Source of the DNA: Thermomonas sp. S9
GTDB taxonomy: Bacteria; Pseudomonadota; Gammaproteobacteria; Xanthomonadales; Xanthomonadaceae
Length of the DNA: 64,000 nt
Assembly (NCBI RefSeq): GCF_024704365.1
Contig: NZ_JAJDFY010000001.1
Coordinates: 2,461,001 to 2,525,000, forward strand
Direction: 5' to 3'
Below are positions 19,533 to 26,620 of this stretch, piece by piece (positions within the stretch are counted from its first letter, which is position 1; the number at the start of each line of letters is the position of its first letter). The notes under the pieces are model-generated. The model worked only from the letters and a program-made list of their open reading frames with translations. It was not told where the DNA came from and made no database searches. The translations under genes and the position numbers were made by a program.

Positions 19533-20237
19533 GTGAGCACTTCCGCCGCCGTCCCGCCGCTGCAGGCGATCCTGTCTGCGATCGCCAACGCAAAACCCCG
19601 CCCTGGCAGGCCAGCCGCCCGCCTGCTGGCGGTGTCCAAGACCCGCGGTGCCGAGGCGGTGGCGGCGCTGGCGGCACAGGGCCAGCGCGCGTTCGGCGAG
19701 AACTACGTGCAGGAGGCCCTGCCCAAGATCGCCGCCCTGCGCGGGCAAGGGCTGGAATGGCATCTGATCGGCCACCTGCAGTCGAACAAGGCGCGCGAGG
19801 CCGCGCAGGCGTTCGACTGGGTGCAAAGCGTCGACCGCGCCAAGCTGGTCGAGGCACTGGCGCGCCACCGCCCGCCGGAGGCCGGTCCGCTGAACGTGCT
19901 GATCCAGGTGAACATCGACGATGAAGCCAGCAAATCCGGCTGCCGGCCACAGGACGTATCCGCGTTGGCGGAGGCGGTCGCTGCCCAGCCCCGGCTACGC
20001 CTGCGCGGGCTGATGGCGATCCCCGCCCCGGACCCCGACATCGCGCGCCGGCGCGCGGCGTTCCGCGCGATGTCCAGCCTGTTCGACGCCCTCGCCGCGC
20101 GCCACGCCGGGGTGGATACCCTGTCGATGGGGATGAGCGAGGACTACCTGGACGCGATCGCGGAAGGTGCGACCATGGTGCGCATCGGCAGCGCCCTGTT
20201 CGGGCCGCGCGCCCCCAAGAAGGAAACGAACGCATGA
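19533..20237 (+). CDS. YggS/PLPBP family pyridoxal phosphate homeostasis protein
   Basis: 234-residue PLP-binding TIM-barrel protein of the YggS/PROSC family, involved in PLP and amino-acid homeostasis. The PLP lysine is in RLLAVSKTRGAEAV near residue 34. FGENYVQEALPKI near 57, EWHLIGHLQSNKAREA near 78 and TLSMGMSEDYLDAI near 190 with the phosphate-binding VRIGSALFG end are the family signatures. The start is GTG at 19533, overlapping the stop of an 11-codon upstream ORF (19501-19536). It is coupled to proC by ATGA, the common yggS-proC arrangement. Confidence 0.93.
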   Translation: MSTSAAVPPLQAILSAIANAKPRPGRPAARLLAVSKTRGAEAVAALAAQGQRAFGENYVQEALPKIAALRGQGLEWHLIGHLQSNKAREAAQAFDWVQSVDRAKLVEALARHRPPEAGPLNVLIQVNIDDEASKSGCRPQDVSALAEAVAAQPRLRLRGLMAIPAPDPDIARRRAAFRAMSSLFDALAARHAGVDTLSMGMSEDYLDAIAEGATMVRIGSALFGPRAPKKETNA

Positions 20238-21052
20238 CTTCGACGATCGCTTTCATCGGCGGCGGCAACATGGCGCGCAGCCTGATCGGCGGGCTGGTCG
20301 CACGCGGGCACGCGCCCGCCGCGATCCGCGTGGCCGAACCCGTGGCGGCGCTGCGCGAGGCGCTGCAGGCCGATTTCGGCGTGACGGCCTGCGAACATGG
20401 CGCGCAGGCGGTGGCCGGAGCGCGGACCTGGGTGCTGGCGGTCAAGCCGCAGGTGATGCGCGCGGTGTGCGAGGCACTGGCGCCGCAGGCGCAGGCGCAG
20501 CGGCCGCTGGTGGTGTCGATCGCCGCCGGCATCACCACCACGCAGTTGGAACGCTGGCTGGGCGGCGCCCTGCCGGTGGTGCGCGCGATGCCGAACACGC
20601 CCGCCCTGCTCGGCGCCGGCGTCACCGGCCTGTTCGCCAGCCCCCGCGTGGACGCCGCCGGCCGCACCTCGGCGCAGTCCCTGCTCGACGCCGTGGGCAA
20701 GACCGTGTGGATCGACAGTGAGGCGCTGATGGATGCCGTCACCGCGGTCTCCGGCAGCGGCCCGGCCTACGTCTTCCTGCTGGCCGAGGCGATGATCGAC
20801 GCCGGCCTGCGCGAAGGCCTGCCACCCGACGCCGCGCGCGCCCTGGTGCTGCAGACCGTGCTGGGCGCGGCGCGCATGCTGACCGAATCGGATGCCGACG
20901 CCGCCGAACTGCGCCGCCGTGTCACCTCGCCCGGCGGCACCACCCAGGCCGCGGTCGAGACGTTCGAGGCCGGCGGCCTGCGGGCGCTGGTTGCCGATGC
21001 CATCCACGCCGCGCGCATGCGCGGCGCCGAGCTGTCCGCCGCCAACGATTGA
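20234..21052 (+). CDS. proC: Pyrroline-5-carboxylate reductase ProC
   Basis: Last step of proline synthesis. The 272-residue protein has an N-terminal Rossmann motif FIGGGNMARSLIGGLVARG, then MPNTPALLGAGVTGLFAS near residue 118 and the C-terminal helical signature SGSGPAYVFLLAEAMIDAG near 165. TSPGGTTQAAVETFE near 230 is the conserved substrate-site loop. It starts four bases inside yggS. Confidence 0.96.
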   Translation: MTSTIAFIGGGNMARSLIGGLVARGHAPAAIRVAEPVAALREALQADFGVTACEHGAQAVAGARTWVLAVKPQVMRAVCEALAPQAQAQRPLVVSIAAGITTTQLERWLGGALPVVRAMPNTPALLGAGVTGLFASPRVDAAGRTSAQSLLDAVGKTVWIDSEALMDAVTAVSGSGPAYVFLLAEAMIDAGLREGLPPDAARALVLQTVLGAARMLTESDADAAELRRRVTSPGGTTQAAVETFEAGGLRALVADAIHAARMRGAELSAAND

Positions 21053-21063
21053 CAGGGGGTGCC

Positions 21064-21546
21064 ATGCCGCGGTCGTGCCTCGTCCTCCTGATGCTGAGCC
21101 TGCTCATGACGACCGGCGGCTGCAGCCGCCCGGCCACGCCCGCACCTGCCGATGGGGTACTGGCCACCAGTGCCAATCTGGTGCGCGCCCGTGCGGACGA
21201 TGCCGTGTTCCAGGCCTCCGCCATGGATGTCTCCCGCCTCGATCCGGCCATCGCCGCCCGCTACGGCCTGAATCCGGGCCGCGGCGGCGCCCTGCTGCTG
21301 GTGACTTTGCGCGACGCCAACGGCGATGCGCTGGCGCCCGACGACCTGGTCCTGACCGCCACCGCCAGCGTGCTGCCGGATCCGCCGCGGGCGCTGACGC
21401 TGCAGCCGATCCGGGTGGACGGCCTGACCGACTACATCGGGGTGTTCGCCGCGCGCGCCCCGGCCAGCGTGCAGTTCCACGTGAGCGCCACAAGCCACGG
21501 CCGCCGCGCGGAGCTGGACACCAGCGCGCAGCTGTATCCGCCCTGA
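21064..21546 (+). CDS. DUF4426 family putative lipoprotein
   Basis: 160-residue exported protein: an N-terminal hydrophobic stretch (CLVLLMLSLLMTTGGC) with a loose lipobox TGGC suggests an outer-membrane or periplasmic lipoprotein. The body (VFQASAMDVSRLDPAIAARYGL, GALLLVTLRDANGDAL) has the repeated beta-strand pattern of DUF4426 proteins, which commonly follow proC. The ATG at 21064 has a GGGGG stretch upstream; a GTG/ATG cluster slightly earlier would delay the signal sequence. Function unknown. Confidence 0.75.
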   Translation: MPRSCLVLLMLSLLMTTGGCSRPATPAPADGVLATSANLVRARADDAVFQASAMDVSRLDPAIAARYGLNPGRGGALLLVTLRDANGDALAPDDLVLTATASVLPDPPRALTLQPIRVDGLTDYIGVFAARAPASVQFHVSATSHGRRAELDTSAQLYPP

Positions 21547-21639
21547 TCCGCACCCGGCCTTCCGCCTCCGTTTGCGGAATCGGCGTGGCGGGTCGGCTAG
21601 GATGAAAGGCCGGGGAGATCGACGACCGGGAGGAAACGC

Positions 21640-22236
21640 ATGGGGCCGCGCCCGGCATCCATGACAGCGCCAGATTCCGATGCCGCGCTGCTGGCGCAGC
21701 TCGTCGCGGGCGATCAGCAGGCGCTGCGGCAGGTTCTGCACGCACACGGCCAGGCGATTTTCGCCTATGCGCTGCGGCGTCTTGGCTCCCCCGAAGAGGC
21801 CCAGGACGTGGTCAACGACACCCTGCTGGCGCTGTGGCGGCAGGCGGTGCGCGCGCAGGCGCAGGCGTCCTCGCTGCGCGCCTGGCTGCTGGGCATCGCA
21901 CGGCACAAGATCGTGGATGTCCTGCGCACGCGCGGGCAGGCATGGCGGGAAGTCGCGGACGAGGAAGGCACGCTGCTTGCCAACGCGGCCGACCCGGACC
22001 CATCGCCCCTGGAACGGCTGTGCCTGGAATGCGACGAGGCTCGACTGGCCGCCGCGCTGGACCAGCTTCCGGAAGTGCAGCGCGAAGCGCTGTATCTGTT
22101 CACCTATGAGGGCCTGTCATTGGCCGAGATCGCGTCCATCCAGCAGACGCCGCTGGCTACCGCCGGCACCCGCGTGCATCAGGCGCGGCAGCGGTTGCGC
22201 CGCCATCTGAGCGCCACCGGACAGGCCCTGCGCTGA
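21640..22236 (+). CDS. ECF-family RNA polymerase sigma factor
   Basis: 198-residue group IV sigma factor. Region 2 includes IFAYALRRLGSPEEAQDVVNDTL near residue 47 and WLLGIARHKIVDVLR; region 4 is LPEVQREALYLFTYEGLSLAEIA near 145 with the helix-turn-helix TPLATAGTRVHQARQRLRRHL. The start at 21640 is backed by GGGAGG seven bases upstream. It lies 33 bases before an anti-sigma-like membrane protein gene and a secreted protease gene, so it is expected to be released by an envelope signal. A possible -10-like TAGGAT sits near 21597. Confidence 0.9.
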   Translation: MGPRPASMTAPDSDAALLAQLVAGDQQALRQVLHAHGQAIFAYALRRLGSPEEAQDVVNDTLLALWRQAVRAQAQASSLRAWLLGIARHKIVDVLRTRGQAWREVADEEGTLLANAADPDPSPLERLCLECDEARLAAALDQLPEVQREALYLFTYEGLSLAEIASIQQTPLATAGTRVHQARQRLRRHLSATGQALR

Positions 22237-22268
22237 AAATCCCTCCTTCCCTCTCCGATTCGGATCAC

Positions 22269-22826
22269 ATGAACTCCCACGACTCCCCGCCTTTGCCCTC
22301 TGACGATGCGCTGGCGCAGCGCTTGCAGACGCATTGGCAGGCCAATACCCCGCCGCTGAATCAGGACGCTGCCTGGCATCGCTTGCAGGCGCAGCTCGCA
22401 CCCGCGCCAGCGCACGCGCCTGTGCGGCACGGACTGCGGCTGATGACCCGACTGGCCGAATGGCGATCCTGGTGGATGCCAACCCTCACCTTCGCCACCG
22501 GTGGCGCCTGCGCAGCACTGGTGATGGCACTGCTCGCGCCGATGACATTGGCTCCGTCGCCCCCTTCCACGCCTTTCGTGGCCCTGTCCGGCCCGGCCAC
22601 GCCGGTTCCGACGGCGGGCGCCCGCCTGCAGGTCGCCTTCGCCGCAGATGCGCGCCTGGCCGACATCAACGCCCTGCTACTGCAGCTCGACGCCAGCGTG
22701 GTGGCCGGGCCGAGCGCCCTGGGGCTGTACACCCTGCAAGTCGCGCCGGACACCGCCGCGCAGGCGCTGCAGAGACTGCAGAGCAGCCCGCTGGTGGACA
22801 GCGCGGCCCAGGCCCCGGCGATGTGA
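22269..22826 (+). CDS. Membrane anti-sigma factor with periplasmic propeptide-like domain
   Basis: 185 residues: a short cytoplasmic N-terminus with no obvious zinc-binding HxxxCxxC motif, one membrane helix near residues 73-95 (TLTFATGGACAALVMALLAP), then a periplasmic domain. Its last 70 residues (RLQVAFAADARLADINALLL, ALGLYTLQVAP, ALQRLQSSPLVDSA) have the spacing of small subtilisin-propeptide/I9-like domains. Position and topology make it the likely partner of the ECF factor just upstream; this is inference. It ends four bases before the protease gene. Confidence 0.75.
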   Translation: MNSHDSPPLPSDDALAQRLQTHWQANTPPLNQDAAWHRLQAQLAPAPAHAPVRHGLRLMTRLAEWRSWWMPTLTFATGGACAALVMALLAPMTLAPSPPSTPFVALSGPATPVPTAGARLQVAFAADARLADINALLLQLDASVVAGPSALGLYTLQVAPDTAAQALQRLQSSPLVDSAAQAPAM

Positions 22827-22830
22827 TCGC

Positions 22831-24166
22831 ATGCCGCGCGCCCGCCGTCTACGCATGCTGCATCGTCCCCTGGCCCTGCTGCTGACGCTGGCCAGCCTGC
22901 CGGCGCTGGCGCAGACCACGCCCGGCGCGCCTCCCAAGCCACCCGCGCACCCCCGACCTTCCCCAGGGCGGGCATCGCGGCAGCGCCGTGGGCGTCGGCG
23001 TCGGCGTCCAGGTCGACCTGACCCAACTGTTCCGCGCGGGGCGTCGCCTGCTGCAATCGGAACCGCCCCCTGCCTATGCGCCTGGCCGCGCGCTCGTCAG
23101 TTTCGAAACCGGCAGCGGGCTGTCGGCGCAGGCGCTGGCCGCGGAATCCGGCCTGCGGCTGATCGAGAGCACCACGCTGGACGCGCTGGGCCTGACCGTG
23201 GCAGAGCTGGAAGGCGCGCCCGCGCAGCTGCCGGACGCACTGCAGCGCCTGCGCACGGCGCATCCCGAACTCACCGCCGATCTCGCGCCGGTCTGGCGCG
23301 CGCAGGACGCTGCGCCGGCGCTGGCTTCATCCTGGCCCGGCGCGCGCGTCGGCCGTCTGTACGCCACCGACCTGCTGGGCATCCGCCAGCCGTTGCCGTT
23401 GCCACTGCCGGTGCGGGTGGCGATGCTGGATGGCGCGGTCGATCCGGCAATCGGGCTGGATCTGGCCGGCTTCGAGCAAGTCGAAATCGCCAGCAACGGG
23501 GATCCCGATCCCGGCCAGCACGGCACCGCCGTCGCCTGCCTGCTGGCCTGCCGGCCGCGCGGCCCGGCGAACGCCGCGTTCTTCGGCCCCAGCCCGGGGC
23601 TGGTCCTGCTCAATGCCGCCGTGCTCGGACGCGACGCTCAGGGCCGCCCGCAGGCGCGCGCGCTGGACGTGCTGCGCGGACTGGACTGGTCGCTGCGCCA
23701 GGGCGCGCAGATCCTCAACGTCAGCCTGGGCGCGGCGCCGGATGCGGTCACCGCGCGCGCCTTCGCGCTGGCCCGGCCCAGGCTGGGTGCGATCATCGCC
23801 GCCGCCGGCAATGGCGGCGCGGACGGCGGCCTGGTGTATCCGGCGGCGCTGCCGGGCGTGATCGCAGTGACCGCGGTGGACGCACGCCTGCGCCCCTACC
23901 GCGACGGTACCCGCGGCAGCTGGATCGCCCTGGCGGCGCCTGGTGTCGATGTGTGGACGCCGATGCGCAACGACGCCCACGGGCGCTACCTGACCGGCAC
24001 CTCGTTCGCCGCCCCGTTCGTCACCGCCTGGGCCGCGCAGCGCCTGGCGCGTGGCCTGCCGGTCGATGCCCCTGCGCTGTGCGCCGGCGCGCGCGACGTT
24101 CCGCCCGCCGGACGTGATGTCCAGACCGGTTGCGGGCTGCTGCAGTGGGGCGATCTTCCGCGTTGA
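22831..24166 (+). CDS. Secreted subtilisin-like (S8) serine protease, frameshifted as assembled
   Basis: A signal peptide (MLHRPLALLLTLASLPALAQ) is followed by a propeptide-like region (ALVSFETGSGLSAQALAAES; LPDALQRLRTAHPEL) and an S8 catalytic domain. The catalytic Asp is in VRVAMLDGAVD, His in GQHGTAVACLL, the oxyanion Asn in IIAAAGNGGADGG and Ser in TGTSFAAPFVTAW. The signal peptide and body are in different frames. Removing one C from the five-C run near 22949-22954 joins them (...AHPDLPQGGHRGSAVGVGV...) and gives 444 residues. It forms a cassette with the sigma and anti-sigma genes. Confidence 0.88.
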
Positions 24167-24352
24167 CCTGGGCCATCCCGGCGCACCGGTCACTGGCAGC
24201 TGCCGCGCATCCTGAACGAAACGCCACCTGGAGGGCCGTGTGCAGCAGGCGCGAAAAAAACACCCGCCCTGCCCACGATCTTTCCCATCGTCGGTAGCGC
24301 GATCCGGCCTGCCGGCAGAGGCCATCGACCCACACTTTCCCTGGATATCGCC

Positions 24353-24934
24353 ATGCGTCAGTCCACCCTCGTTACGCTGTTGCTCGGCGCCAGCTTCACG
24401 CTGACCGGCAACCTCGCCCTCGCACAATCCGCGTCCACACAGGACGAAGGCAGCGCATCCGCGCAGCGCATCACCATCAAGCAGAAGAGCAGCAACGTCA
24501 AAGGCGCCACCGATCCCCGGAGCCGCGAAAACGGCGCGTGTGATCGTCCGTATGTCTGGAGCACCCTGCAGCGCAAGTGCGTCCTGCCGATCAAGCACCA
24601 GGAGATGGGCATCGATGCTGCCGCCAGCACACGCGAGGCCGCACCGGGCAATCGGGATCGTGGCTCAGGCCTGCCAACTGGCAAGCGCGCCTACCCTGAC
24701 CCTCTGCAGGCTCCGGCCGCGGATGGCCGCAGTCGCCCCGGCGCCAGTGGCGGCACCGAGCCGGGCGGGATCATGGGGCCGGCGGGTTCGCCGGTGCCCC
24801 CGATGGGCGGCATCAAGCCGCCGCCTGGCAGCGCATTGCCTTCCCGCTGCCCGGTGGGGTCGCACTGGGTCGGGCCCGACCCGCGCAGCAACAAGCAAGG
24901 CCATTGCGAGCGCGACAAGGTTCCGACTGAGTGA
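24353..24934 (+). CDS. Secreted protein of unknown function with two cysteine motifs
   Basis: 193 residues with a clear signal peptide (STLVTLLLGASFTLTGNLAL, cleavage near AQS). Two cysteine-bounded segments resemble each other in layout: CDRPYVWSTLQRKC in the N-terminal half and CPVGSHWVGPDPRSNKQGHC at the end, each with a hydrophobic/aromatic pair followed by basic residues. The middle is Pro/Gly-rich and probably disordered. It follows the protease gene after 186 bases and is the last host gene before the prophage. Not recognised as a named family. Confidence 0.6.
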   Translation: MRQSTLVTLLLGASFTLTGNLALAQSASTQDEGSASAQRITIKQKSSNVKGATDPRSRENGACDRPYVWSTLQRKCVLPIKHQEMGIDAAASTREAAPGNRDRGSGLPTGKRAYPDPLQAPAADGRSRPGASGGTEPGGIMGPAGSPVPPMGGIKPPPGSALPSRCPVGSHWVGPDPRSNKQGHCERDKVPTE

Positions 24935-25135
24935 GCTTCGGGGAGGGGTGTGATGCCGGCGCCGGCCGTCATCGCACGCCACAACGGCGCCGGAACCGCG
25001 TCGTTCGGGGGCAGGGACGCCCCACCTTCTTCGGCGATGGCCGCTGTTGCAGCGGCCGGATGCCTGCCGCGATGGACCATCCCTGCGCCGAACGCGCAGG
25101 CCGGGCAGGGACGCCCACGCTTGCCCACCCCTGTT

Positions 25136-25140
25136 CCGGG
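25136..25140 (+). repeat. Left copy of the 5-bp target site duplication (CCGGG)
   Basis: CCGGG directly precedes the prophage TGT terminus. The same five bases follow the right terminus at 57438-57442. It fits the Mu target consensus N-Y-(G/C)-R-N. Confidence 0.93.
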
Positions 25141-25304
25141 TGTGCGCGATCACTTGATTTGAGACAGATGGGAAGACGCGGGATAAGGCGGGAAATTTCA
25201 ATCGTGACAGTGAGTTAGGGAGTTTCACCTGTCTCAAATCAATGGAAGCGATCGGACGCTGAATGGGCGCTTCCGTGGTCGATTTCTCACCTGATTTGAG
25301 ACAA
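25141..25304 (+). promoter_or_regulatory. Prophage left end with three transposase-binding sites (L1, L2, L3)
   Basis: L1 TGATTTGAGACAG at 25155-25167, L2 the same 13-mer inverted at 25229-25241, and L3 TGATTTGAGACAA (12 of 13) at 25292-25304. L1 starts 14 bases inside the terminus, exactly as R1 does at the right end. Three left sites with uneven spacing is also the Mu plan. The assignment to MuA-like transposase binding is by analogy. Confidence 0.88.
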
Positions 25305-25545
25305 CTACAGCCGGCGAGGCGCGCGTTCGAACAGCATTGAAGGCTGTGCAATCGGAGCCGACGTGATCTTCTGAAATCCGCACAGCAGTTAGCTTTTATG
25401 AGGGTGCATGGCTTCCTTGTCGGTGCCTGAGGACGGAAGATGAATGGCCGTTCAGGGCGACCAAGCGCGTGAAACTTCCGCATCCGAAGCTTCACGTCGA
25501 AGTTTCACTCACCGCCGAAGTTTCACTCGGGGTGCCTCGCCCGAA
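25305..25545. other. Noncoding left-end region between L3 and the repressor gene
   Basis: About 240 bases with lower GC than the phage genes. No gene is supported. Its 3' half carries the GAAGTTTCAC repeat cluster listed separately; the rest shows nothing recognisable. Confidence 0.5.
25469..25526. repeat. Cluster of four GAAG(T/C)TTCAC 10-mers beside the repressor 3' end
   Basis: One inverted copy GTGAAACTTC at 25469-25478, a variant GAAGCTTCAC at 25486-25495, and two direct copies GAAGTTTCAC at 25499-25508 and 25517-25526. Spacing is 17, 13 and 18 bases. It lies just beyond the stop of the leftward repressor gene. It could be a protein-binding array (enhancer or operator-like) or part of a termination region; the function is unknown. 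Confidence 0.6.
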
Positions 25546-26331
25546 TCAGCCCTTCTGCCGCTTCCTGGCCACCGCCTGGTAGACCTGGTTGAGCTGGTCG
25601 TCGGTCAGCTCGGTCAGGCTGCTGGCCTTGAAGGCCCGATTCAGGTAGCCGGCCAGCCAGTCATCCAGGCCGCCCGCCTGGGTGTTGATCTTGATGTAGG
25701 CGTACTTGCGCTTGCGCCAGGTCTCGTTGTCGGAGATGGCCGCCGTCGGCATGGCGTTAAGCCGGCCCAGCCACTTCAGCAGGTAGGTTTCGGCCTTCTC
25801 GAATGTTGCCGCCGGGATCAGGCGGTAGCGGGTGACGCCGCAGTGACGGTTCAAGCTGCTCCAGACGGCCCGGTGGCCCTTGGGGCGCTGCTTCAGGCGC
25901 TGCTCGTGCTCCACGATGTCGTTGACAAGGGCCGTCAGCCGGGCGGCCTGCTGCTCGGTGATGTGCTCGTCGCCAGGTTTCACCTCGGCCTTGGTGGTAG
26001 TGACGTGCCGCTGGGTGGTGATCTGGGTGATGTTCGACCCCGCCTGCGGGAACTGGACGATGTTGGCCGCGCCGGAGACCGAGATCGCCGGGGACGCGGC
26101 TGCTTCCGCCTTCGCGGAATTCGTGGAGCGCACTCCGGTGAGGACGTACTGCACGTCGATGCCGTAGCCCGCGGCGACGGCCAGGAACTCGCCATTGATG
26201 CTGCGCTGGCCGGTCTCATAGAGGCGCAGGCCCTCGCGGGACATGCCCGTCTTCTGGGCAAGGTCGGCTTGCGTGTAGCCAATTCGTGCCCGCTCTTCCA
26301 CCAGGCGTAGGGCGATATCTGCGCGATCCAT
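25546..26331 (-). CDS. Phage repressor, XRE family (Mu c / D3112 c analogue)
   Basis: 261 residues. The N-terminal XRE helix-turn-helix spans about residues 8-60 (EERARIGYTQADLAQKTGMS, LRLYETGQRSINGEFLAVAA, GIDVQYVLTGV). The linker is Ser/Ala-rich. A C-terminal domain with EQQAARLTALVNDIVEHEQRL and RAVWSSLNRHCGVTRYRLIP resembles ORF6C-type phage domains, probably for oligomerisation. It is the only leftward gene of the early region and diverges from the lytic operon, so it is expected to hold the lysogenic state by binding the palindrome at 26350-26365. The ATG at 26331 is chosen because the HTH begins just after it; longer in-frame starts read through the operator. Confidence 0.88.
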   Translation of the reverse strand: MDRADIALRLVEERARIGYTQADLAQKTGMSREGLRLYETGQRSINGEFLAVAAGYGIDVQYVLTGVRSTNSAKAEAAASPAISVSGAANIVQFPQAGSNITQITTQRHVTTTKAEVKPGDEHITEQQAARLTALVNDIVEHEQRLKQRPKGHRAVWSSLNRHCGVTRYRLIPAATFEKAETYLLKWLGRLNAMPTAAISDNETWRKRKYAYIKINTQAGGLDDWLAGYLNRAFKASSLTELTDDQLNQVYQAVARKRQKG

Positions 26332-26342
26332 AGCAACACCTG

Positions 26343-26370
26343 TTGACAGGCCAACAATCGTTGGCATAAT
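26343..26370 (+). promoter_or_regulatory. Early lytic promoter (TTGACA - 16 - CATAAT)
   Basis: A perfect -35 TTGACA at 26343-26348 and a good -10 CATAAT at 26365-26370, separated by 16 bases and pointing rightward at the ner-transposase operon. It is the strongest sigma-70-like promoter noticed in the prophage and lies between the divergent repressor and lytic genes. Confidence 0.8.
26350..26365. promoter_or_regulatory. Operator palindrome GCCAAC-AATC-GTTGGC inside the early promoter
   Basis: A perfect 6-bp inverted repeat with a 4-base spacer fills the space between the -35 and -10 boxes, where a bound dimer would block RNA polymerase. It is the natural target of the XRE repressor or of the Ner-like protein; which one cannot be told from sequence. 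Confidence 0.72.
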
Positions 26371-26404
26371 CAACCTGACTAATCGGATTGCAGAGGGTAG
26401 CGCA

Positions 26405-26620
26405 ATGGCGATCGTCCCGCCTCCCGGACGTGATTTGCTGCAGCAGGTCCGCGCCGGCTTCGTGATGCAGGGCACCAGCTACAGCCGCTGGTGCAGCGAG
26501 CGCGGCATCCTCCGCTCTAGCGCTACCCAGGCCCTGCTCGGGTCATGGAATGGTCCCAAGGCACAGCGCCTGCGCGCGGAGATCGTCCGCGCCAGCGGGC
26601 TGCAGTCGGAGGCAGCATGA
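26405..26620 (+). CDS. Ner/Cro-like small DNA-binding regulator
   Basis: 71 residues, first gene of the lytic operon. The pattern VRAGFVMQGTSYSRWCSERG, ILRSSATQALLGSWNG, AQRLRAEIVRASGL matches small Nlp/Ner-like helix-turn-helix proteins of transposable phages, with two helices around a turn and a basic third helix. Expected role: turning down the early and repressor promoters after induction. Its stop overlaps the transposase ATG (ATGA). Confidence 0.7.
   Translation: MAIVPPPGRDLLQQVRAGFVMQGTSYSRWCSERGILRSSATQALLGSWNGPKAQRLRAEIVRASGLQSEAA

Noticed and set aside
19501-19536. An 11-codon leader peptide before yggS
   Set aside because: It has a stop overlapping the yggS start but no ribosome binding site, attenuator hairpin or informative codon run.
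18379-20742. 787-codon open frame containing PilT
   Set aside because: Only the last 345 codons match PilT. The rest is antisense to yggS and proC and is Arg/Ala-rich, as expected of open noncoding frames in 70 percent GC DNA.
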